Source: Pseudomonas sp. F(2018)
GTDB lineage: Bacteria > Pseudomonadota > Gammaproteobacteria > Pseudomonadales > Pseudomonadaceae
DNA: 64,000 nt
NCBI RefSeq assembly: GCF_005508865.1
Contig: NZ_SCOM01000005.1
Location: forward strand, 62,001-126,000
Direction of reading: 5' to 3'
The notes below the pieces were generated by a model. The model worked only from the letters and a program-made list of their open reading frames with translations. It was not told where the DNA came from and did no database searches. Each line of letters begins with the position of its first letter. Positions within the stretch are counted from its first letter, which is position 1. Shown here piece by piece: positions 58,636-64,000 of this stretch. The position numbers were made by a program, and so were the translations under genes.

Positions 58636-61200
58636 CTATTGTCGCAGACGGCCGAGTAGGCGCCCCAGCAGGCCGGAGCCATTGCGCTGTTTCAGCAACT
58701 GCTCGGCCAGCTCGCGAGCGCCGGCCACTTCGGCATCCACCGCCTTCTGCAGCCAGCCCAGGCCTTCTTCCTGGGTGGCTTCCTCGTCCAGCAGCAGTTC
58801 GGCCAGGTCCAGGTAGGCGTGCTCGCACTCCTGCTCGCTGGCGCGGCGCAGATATTCCAGTGCCTTGGGTGGATTGGCCGGCATGCCCAGACCGTACCGA
58901 TGCTGACGGCCCAGCCGCCAGTCGGCATAGGCGTCACCATGGGCGGCCGCATGCAGGTAGTAGCGCTGGGCCTGGGCATAGTCCTCGCGCTGCTCGTACA
59001 GCCAGCCCAGGCAGCTGGCGCTCTCGTCCTTGTCGCCGTGGCGCCAGGCCGCCAGGTAGTGCTCCAGGGTCAGGTCGAGGTCGCCCAGTTCCGGCTGGTG
59101 GTCGAGCAGCAGCGCGGCCAGCTCCAGGTGCGCCGGGCGATGGCCGCGCTCGGTGGCCAGCAGGAAATAGTCGCGGGCCTTGACCAGGTCCGCCTCGGTG
59201 CCCTGGCCGTGCTGGTAGCAGTAGCCCAGGTTGCGCGCGGCCAGCGCCGAGCCGGCGTCGCAGGCACGCTGGAAGTAGGCGAGGGCGCCGTGGTCATCCT
59301 GGTCGGCGTTCTGCAGCAGGCAGCCCAGGTCGTTGAGGGCGTCGTCGTTGCCCAGCTCGACGGCGCGCAGCAGCAGCGGGCGGGCCGTTGCGTAATCCTC
59401 GGCCTCGTAGGCGGCCAGACCGCGGCGGTGGCAGTCCAGCGCCTGCCAGAGGTCGCCGGCGCTGGCTTGCAGGCAGGCCTGCTGCACGTCGTCGAGGCCG
59501 AACTGGGCGTAGCGGTCGACTATCTCCAGGGCGCGCTCGGCGGCCAGCGGCCGGCATTCGCCATCGGCCTGCAGGGACCAGACGCGGTCGTCGTGGAACA
59601 CCAGTGCCACCGCGCCGTCACGGACGAAGCGGAAGTCTGCCCGCGCCTGGTCGAGGGGCTGGCGCAGCCACCCGCCACCGGTGTCGAGGAGGCCCCAGCG
59701 GCCATCCAGGCAGGCGTTGAAGAAGCGCTGGTTGAGATGCTCCAGGTGCTCGAAGCGTGGCTCGAAAATCCAGCCGGGCCGATCACCGCCGCGGTACAGG
59801 CCCCAGCCTCGCTGGTCCTGCACTGCGCAGTAGGCGTTGCCGTCCTCTTCGCGGCTGGTGTTGTCCTGGGGCACCAGTCGGGAGTGGGTGCAGGGCAGCA
59901 GCCATTGCCGGTCGGTGTGGCGGTAGAGGCCGTACATGCGCTTGTCGCGCACCAGCCAGGCCTGCAGGTCGTGGTGGTACTTGAGCGACTGGTATTCGCC
60001 GGGCAGCAGCGGCTGGCCGAGTTCGTCGACGGCGCGATACAGCCATTGCTTGCCGTCGCGGCGGCGGATCACATAGGCGTTCTCGGCTTGGCTCAGGTAG
60101 ACGATGTCCACGTTGTCCAGGCCGATGGCGCCGAGGGCGTGGAAGCGGCTGGTGAACAGTTGCTGCGGTCCCTTCACCGGCTTGGCGGAATAGCAGCCGC
60201 CGTGGCTCTGGATCTGGCGGTACTCGGCCGGCAGCAGCCAGTGGCCGGCCGGGTCGATCACGCCCCACAGCTCACCCTGCTGCACGCTCCAGCAGGTGCC
60301 GTCGTGGTCCAGCGGATCGCCGCCGTCGAACTGGCAGGGCACGGTGACCTGGCCCTGGCGGTCGATCAGGCCGAACTTGCCGCCTTCGGCGATCAGTGCA
60401 TGGGCGCCGCTGAAGTCGTAGGCATCCTCGAACTGGCAGGCGATGACTTCCTGGCCCTGGCGATCCACATAGCCGAAGCGCCCGCCTTGCTGTACGCAGG
60501 CCAGGCCGCTGTCCCAGTCGAAGTCGTAGAAGGCCTGGTAGCGCGGTTCGATCAGTACCTTGCCGTCCGCGCCGCGCAGGCCGAACAGGTCGTTCTGGCA
60601 GAAGATCTGCGGTTCGTCCTCGTCCTGGTGGGGCAGCAGCGAGCTGAGTGGCGCCCAGCCATAGTCGTAGCTGTCCAGGTTGAGCAGGGTGCGAAAGCTA
60701 CCGGCCCAGGGCGCGTCGACGCCCGGACAGGCGTCGAGCAGCAGCGGATTGTCGTTGGCGATGGCCTCGCGGATGCAGGCGTTGGCCGCCTCGATCTCGC
60801 CCAGCAGCGCCTCGGCCTGGGCACGCCTGTCGTCTTCGCTCATGTTGAACACGTCCCAGGCGTCCAGGTGGAACCAGGCGTGGGCGGCCTGTTCGTCGAG
60901 CAACTGGAAGATCTTGCGCCGCGCCTCGCGGAACGCCTCGACGTTCTCCAGCAGCGCGCCGGCATGCCGCTCGACGAAGTCGTAGAAGGCGCGCAACGCG
61001 GCGATGCCGCCGGGGGCCTCGGCGTACAGGCCTTCCTCGCTGTCGGGGTCGTTGTAGCAGTTGCGCCCGACGCAGGGGGCCTGGGCGAACAGCGGTTGCA
61101 GCAGCAGGGGCAGTTCGTAGCCCCATTCCATCAGCGGCAGGCAGGCGTCCGCGCTGCTGCCGATCTCGGCCTTGTTGTACAGGTACATGCGGTGGGACAC
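58636..61200 (-). CDS. Large WG-repeat and Sel1/TPR-repeat protein
   Basis: The 854-residue protein has no signal peptide or membrane helix and is probably cytoplasmic. The first 200 residues are helical and acidic, without a match I can name. From about 205 to 525 come WG-type repeats, seen as DLFGLRGADGKVLIEPRYQ, RFGYVDRQGQEVIACQFED, KFGLIDRQGQVTVPCQF and RWGLLDTGGGWLRQ. From about 590 to 840 come Sel1-like TPR repeats (ARNLGYCYQHGQGTEADLVK, DWRLGRQHRYGLGMPANPPK). Both repeat types form protein-binding surfaces. It replaces the xpt/poxB genes found before rep in P. aeruginosa. No partner gene is adjacent. Function is unknown. Confidence 0.85.
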   Translation of the reverse strand: MSHRMYLYNKAEIGSSADACLPLMEWGYELPLLLQPLFAQAPCVGRNCYNDPDSEEGLYAEAPGGIAALRAFYDFVERHAGALLENVEAFREARRKIFQLLDEQAAHAWFHLDAWDVFNMSEDDRRAQAEALLGEIEAANACIREAIANDNPLLLDACPGVDAPWAGSFRTLLNLDSYDYGWAPLSSLLPHQDEDEPQIFCQNDLFGLRGADGKVLIEPRYQAFYDFDWDSGLACVQQGGRFGYVDRQGQEVIACQFEDAYDFSGAHALIAEGGKFGLIDRQGQVTVPCQFDGGDPLDHDGTCWSVQQGELWGVIDPAGHWLLPAEYRQIQSHGGCYSAKPVKGPQQLFTSRFHALGAIGLDNVDIVYLSQAENAYVIRRRDGKQWLYRAVDELGQPLLPGEYQSLKYHHDLQAWLVRDKRMYGLYRHTDRQWLLPCTHSRLVPQDNTSREEDGNAYCAVQDQRGWGLYRGGDRPGWIFEPRFEHLEHLNQRFFNACLDGRWGLLDTGGGWLRQPLDQARADFRFVRDGAVALVFHDDRVWSLQADGECRPLAAERALEIVDRYAQFGLDDVQQACLQASAGDLWQALDCHRRGLAAYEAEDYATARPLLLRAVELGNDDALNDLGCLLQNADQDDHGALAYFQRACDAGSALAARNLGYCYQHGQGTEADLVKARDYFLLATERGHRPAHLELAALLLDHQPELGDLDLTLEHYLAAWRHGDKDESASCLGWLYEQREDYAQAQRYYLHAAAHGDAYADWRLGRQHRYGLGMPANPPKALEYLRRASEQECEHAYLDLAELLLDEEATQEEGLGWLQKAVDAEVAGARELAEQLLKQRNGSGLLGRLLGRLRQ

Positions 61201-61271
61201 GGCGCGCTTCCTTGCGATACGGCGGAAGCACGCAGTCTAGCCAAGCCGGCCGGCGGCAACTGTGCGCGCGG

Positions 61272-63281
61272 TCAGCGCTTGAGCATCGCGCGCATGTTGG
61301 CCAGGGCGTCGTTGCCGCGCGCCGCCTTGACCTCCACCGGGGTGTCTTCCTGGCCTTCCCAGACCAGGTCTTCCGGCGGCAGTTCGTCGAGGAAGCGGCT
61401 CGGCGTGCAGTCGATGATCTCGCCGTACTGCTTGCGCTTGGCGGCGAAGGTCAGCGCCAGGTTGCGCTTGGCGCGGGTGATGCCGACGTAGGCCAGGCGC
61501 CGCTCTTCCTCGATGGTGTCGGCCTCGATGCTGGAGCGGTGGGGGAGGATCTCCTCCTCGAAGCCGATGATGTACACCGAGGGGAATTCCAGGCCCTTGG
61601 AGGCGTGCATGGTCATCATCTGCACGCCCTCGGCGCCTTCTTCCTCTTCCTGCTGGCGCTCCAGCATGTCGCGCAGCACCAGCTTGCCGATGGCGTCCTC
61701 GACGGTCATGTCGCCGTCTTCGTCCTTGTCCAGGGTGTTCTTCAACGCCTCGACGAGGAACCAGACGTTGCCCATGCGCGCCTCGGCGACCTTGTCGCTG
61801 GAGGCGTTCTGGCGCAGCCAGCTCTCGTAGTCGATGTCCATCACCATGCTGCGGATGGCGCCGATCGGGTCGTTGCCGGCGCACTGCTCGCGGATCTTGT
61901 CCATGTAGCGTTTGAAGCGGGAGAGGCGCTCGGTGTAGCGGCTGTCCAGGTGCTCGGCCAGGCCCAGCTCGTCACTGGCGGTGTACATGCTGATCTTGCG
62001 CTCGCTGGCGTAGTTGCCGAGCTTCTCCAGGGTGGTGGAGCCGATCTCCCGGCGCGGCACGTTGATCACCCGCAGGTAGGCGTTGTCGTCGTCCGGGTTG
62101 ACCAGCAGGCGGAAGTAGCTCATCAGGTCCTTCACCTCCTGGCGGGCGAAGAAGCTGGTGCCGCCGGACAGGCGATAGGGGATCTGATGGTGCTGCAGCT
62201 TCAGCTCCATCAGCTTGGCCTGGTAGTTGCCGCGGTAGAGGATGGCGAAGTCGCTGTACGGCCGCTCGGTGCGCAGATGCTCGGTGAGGATCTCCAGGGC
62301 CACCCGCTCGCACTCGGCGTCTTCGTTGCGGGTGCGGATCACGCGGATCTCGTCGCCCATGCCCATCTCCGACCACAGCTGCTTCTCGAAGGCGTGCGGG
62401 TTGTTGGCGATCAGGGTGTTGGCGCATTTGAGGATGCGGCTGGTGGAGCGGTAGTTCTGCTCCAGCATCACCACCTTCAGCGACGGGTAGTCCTCTTTCA
62501 GCAGCATCAGGTTTTCCGGGCGCGCGCCGCGCCAGGCGTAGATCGACTGGTCGTCGTCGCCGACCACGGTGATCTGGTTGCGCATGCCCACCAGCAGCTT
62601 CACCAGCAGGTACTGGCTGGAGTTGGTGTCCTGGTATTCGTCGACCAGCAGGTAGCGGATGCGGTTCTGCCACTTCTCCAGGATGTCCTTGTGTTCCTGG
62701 AACAGCTTCACTGGCAGCAGGATCAGGTCGTTGAAGTCCACCGCGTTGTACGCCTTGAGCGTGCGCTGGTAATGCAGGTAGACGACCGCCGCGGTCTGCT
62801 CCTTGGGGTTGCGCGCATTGGCCAGCGCCTGGTCCGGCAGGATCAGGTCGTTCTTCCAGCTGTCGATGTAGTTCTTGACCTCGTCGGCGCCGTCATCGCC
62901 GGCGTATTCCTTCTGCATGATGTCGGTCAGCAGGGCCTTGATGTCGCCATCGTCGAAGATCGAGAAGCCCGGCTTGTAGCCCAGCGCTGCGTATTCCTTG
63001 CGGATGATGTTCATGCCCAGGTTGTGGAAGGTCGATACGGTCAGGCCGCGGGCCTCGGCGCCCTTGAGCAGGGTGCCGACGCGCTCCTTCATTTCGCGCG
63101 CGGCCTTGTTGGTGAAGGTCATGGCGACGATGTGGCGGGCCTGGATGCCGCAGTGCTGCACCAGGTGGGCGATCTTGCGGGTGATCACGCTGGTCTTGCC
63201 GGAGCCGGCGCCGGCGAGCACCAATAGAGGGCCGCCGACGTAGTTCACGGCTTCCTGCTGCCGAGGATTGAGTCGGGACAT
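61272..63281 (-). CDS. rep: ATP-dependent DNA helicase Rep
   Basis: Rep is a superfamily-1 3'-5' helicase that clears proteins ahead of replication forks and helps restart. The ATG giving MSRLNPRQQEAVNYVGGP yields 669 residues, equal to P. aeruginosa Rep. Motifs are intact: Walker A LAGAGSGKTSVIT near residue 24, motif II VDEYQDTNSSQYLLVKLL, QNYRSTSRILKCAN, and the C-terminal TMHASKGLEFPSVYIIGFE and EERRLAYVGITRAKRNL. An in-frame extension upstream was rejected. It is convergent with nothing, being divergent from the GGDEF gene. Confidence 0.97.
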   Translation of the reverse strand: MSRLNPRQQEAVNYVGGPLLVLAGAGSGKTSVITRKIAHLVQHCGIQARHIVAMTFTNKAAREMKERVGTLLKGAEARGLTVSTFHNLGMNIIRKEYAALGYKPGFSIFDDGDIKALLTDIMQKEYAGDDGADEVKNYIDSWKNDLILPDQALANARNPKEQTAAVVYLHYQRTLKAYNAVDFNDLILLPVKLFQEHKDILEKWQNRIRYLLVDEYQDTNSSQYLLVKLLVGMRNQITVVGDDDQSIYAWRGARPENLMLLKEDYPSLKVVMLEQNYRSTSRILKCANTLIANNPHAFEKQLWSEMGMGDEIRVIRTRNEDAECERVALEILTEHLRTERPYSDFAILYRGNYQAKLMELKLQHHQIPYRLSGGTSFFARQEVKDLMSYFRLLVNPDDDNAYLRVINVPRREIGSTTLEKLGNYASERKISMYTASDELGLAEHLDSRYTERLSRFKRYMDKIREQCAGNDPIGAIRSMVMDIDYESWLRQNASSDKVAEARMGNVWFLVEALKNTLDKDEDGDMTVEDAIGKLVLRDMLERQQEEEEGAEGVQMMTMHASKGLEFPSVYIIGFEEEILPHRSSIEADTIEEERRLAYVGITRAKRNLALTFAAKRKQYGEIIDCTPSRFLDELPPEDLVWEGQEDTPVEVKAARGNDALANMRAMLKR

Positions 63282-63575
63282 GGAGGGCATTCGGTCTGCA
63301 AAAAAGAGGCGGCATTCTAGCAGCCGCCACGCCGTGGCGGGACGAGTGCAGACAGCCGCCGGGCGGGCCGAGTTCCGCATAAAAAGCTTAAGGATTGTGT
63401 GCTAAGTCACTATTTTTTAAGATCATGTACGGTTGTACCACCCGCACCCGGTTGCCGCTGCTATGCCTTTCCGGGAGGATGCGCAGAAATCTGCACAGGA
63501 CGGCAGAAAGAGAACGCCGAAAAACGGTGCACGCAGACGGGGTAAGTCTGTCTCGCTTGGCCTTGGGGAGGTCGT

Positions 63576-64000
63576 TTGTCCGCGCTCGTCGAACCCATGC
63601 GCTTGGTCCTGCTCGCCGAAAGGCCGGAGTGGGCGTCCTTGCTGCGCGCGCGGCTCGAAGTCATCGCCGGGGCCTACCCGCTGATCACCGCACCCTCCTG
63701 GGAGGCCGCCAGCAGCCTGTTCGACGACGGCGGCTGCGGCCTGCTGCTGACCACTCCCGCCTGTCGCCCGGCCCCCGGCCGTTGCTCGCTGCCCACCGTA
63801 CTGTTGCTCGACGAGGAGCCCGCCGAGGCGCCGACGGATGTCTACGACTGGCTGGTGCATAGCAGCCTCAGCGTCGATCTGCTGCGCCGCTGCCTGCGCT
63901 ACGCCGGTGAGCGTTCGCGCCTGCAGAACACCCTGCAGTGCCTGGCCGAGCAGGACCCGCTGACCGGCATCGCCAACCGCCAGGGCTTCCAGACCCTGCT
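63576..64000 (+). CDS. GGDEF-domain signalling protein, N-terminal part (partial)
   Basis: The frame runs off the right edge. About 141 residues are visible. Residues 8-115 look like a degenerate receiver domain (RLVLLAERPEWASLLRARLE, VLLLDEEPAE, DWLVHSSLSVDLLRRCL). Then comes EQDPLTGIANRQGFQTLL, the typical start of a GGDEF domain. The homologue beside rep in P. aeruginosa is a GGDEF-EAL protein with c-di-GMP phosphodiesterase activity (ProE), so an EAL domain may follow outside the window. I chose the TTG (MSALVEPMRLV) because GGGGAGG lies just before it. The ATG at 63597 is the alternative. Confidence 0.8.
   Translation, partial: MSALVEPMRLVLLAERPEWASLLRARLEVIAGAYPLITAPSWEAASSLFDDGGCGLLLTTPACRPAPGRCSLPTVLLLDEEPAEAPTDVYDWLVHSSLSVDLLRRCLRYAGERSRLQNTLQCLAEQDPLTGIANRQGFQTL

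Noticed and set aside
58819..61491. 890-codon plus-strand frame opposite the WG/Sel1 gene
   Set aside because: The minus-strand product has recognisable repeats. The plus-strand product is Val/Ala/Gln/Leu-rich without pattern.
63395..63862. Plus-strand open frame overlapping the GGDEF gene start
   Set aside because: Its Arg/Ala-rich product has no motif and the overlapping frame encodes the receiver and GGDEF start with a better ribosome-binding site.

Overview
The window is a contiguous chromosomal stretch of a high-GC (about two thirds G+C by eye) Pseudomonas. Gene order follows the P. aeruginosa segment from the phosphate operon down to rep almost step by step: pstS-pstC-pstA-pstB-phoU, phoBR, ubiA-ubiC, rubredoxin, hupA, recG-oxyR, spoT-rpoZ-gmk-yicC, rph, crc, pyrE, argB-algC-dut-coaBC, radC, rpmB-rpmG, kauB, lrp-dadA-dadX-pauR-cycB, rep. 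An exbB-exbD-tonB operon beside oxyR resembles P. putida. Several P. aeruginosa neighbours (glc genes, rubredoxin reductase, gabT2, xpt/poxB) are absent, so this is probably another species. That assignment is inferred from remembered gene order, not from a database search.

Region 1 (1-8.5 kb): the 3' end of an MFS transporter, then the phosphate-specific transport operon with PhoU and a response regulator. Pho boxes precede pstS and pstC. Region 2 (8.6-17 kb): an M23 peptidase, a membrane diguanylate cyclase, a small conserved ORF, a CNNM/CBS protein, phoR-phoB with its own Pho box, and ubiC-ubiA for ubiquinone. Region 3 (17-28 kb): rubredoxin, HU protein, an SCP2 protein, a YbaK-HDOD fusion, oxyR-recG with a 4-bp overlap, the TonB energy module with a possible Fur site, an epimerase, and a two-gene unit encoding a lipoprotein and a secreted protein made of 17-residue repeats.

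Region 4 (28-45.5 kb) is mostly housekeeping. It holds ridA-spoT-rpoZ-gmk-yicC on the minus strand with a good sigma70 promoter, rph, crc (carbon catabolite control), pyrE, the coaBC-dut-algC-argB operon (with a membrane-anchored long AlgC), radC, an orphan peptide-binding protein and the rpmB-rpmG ribosomal operon. Region 5 (45.5-58.6 kb) is a nitrogen and amino-acid catabolic zone. It has kauB and pauB4 for polyamine and guanidinobutyrate breakdown, pauR as their repressor, and lrp-dadA-ridA-dadX for D-alanine. A MocR regulator with a divergent DUF1127 gene and a phospholipase D-like lipoprotein lie between them. Region 6 (58.6-64 kb): a large WG-repeat/Sel1-repeat protein, Rep helicase, and the start of a GGDEF protein running off the window.

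No tRNA, rRNA, CRISPR array, insertion sequence, prophage or integron was seen. No clear new defence or mobile system is present. The most interesting points are regulatory (phased Pho half-sites, MocR operator repeats), architectural (two-form AlgC, YbaK-HDOD fusion, enlarged PstC/PstA) and the repeat-protein/lipoprotein pair.
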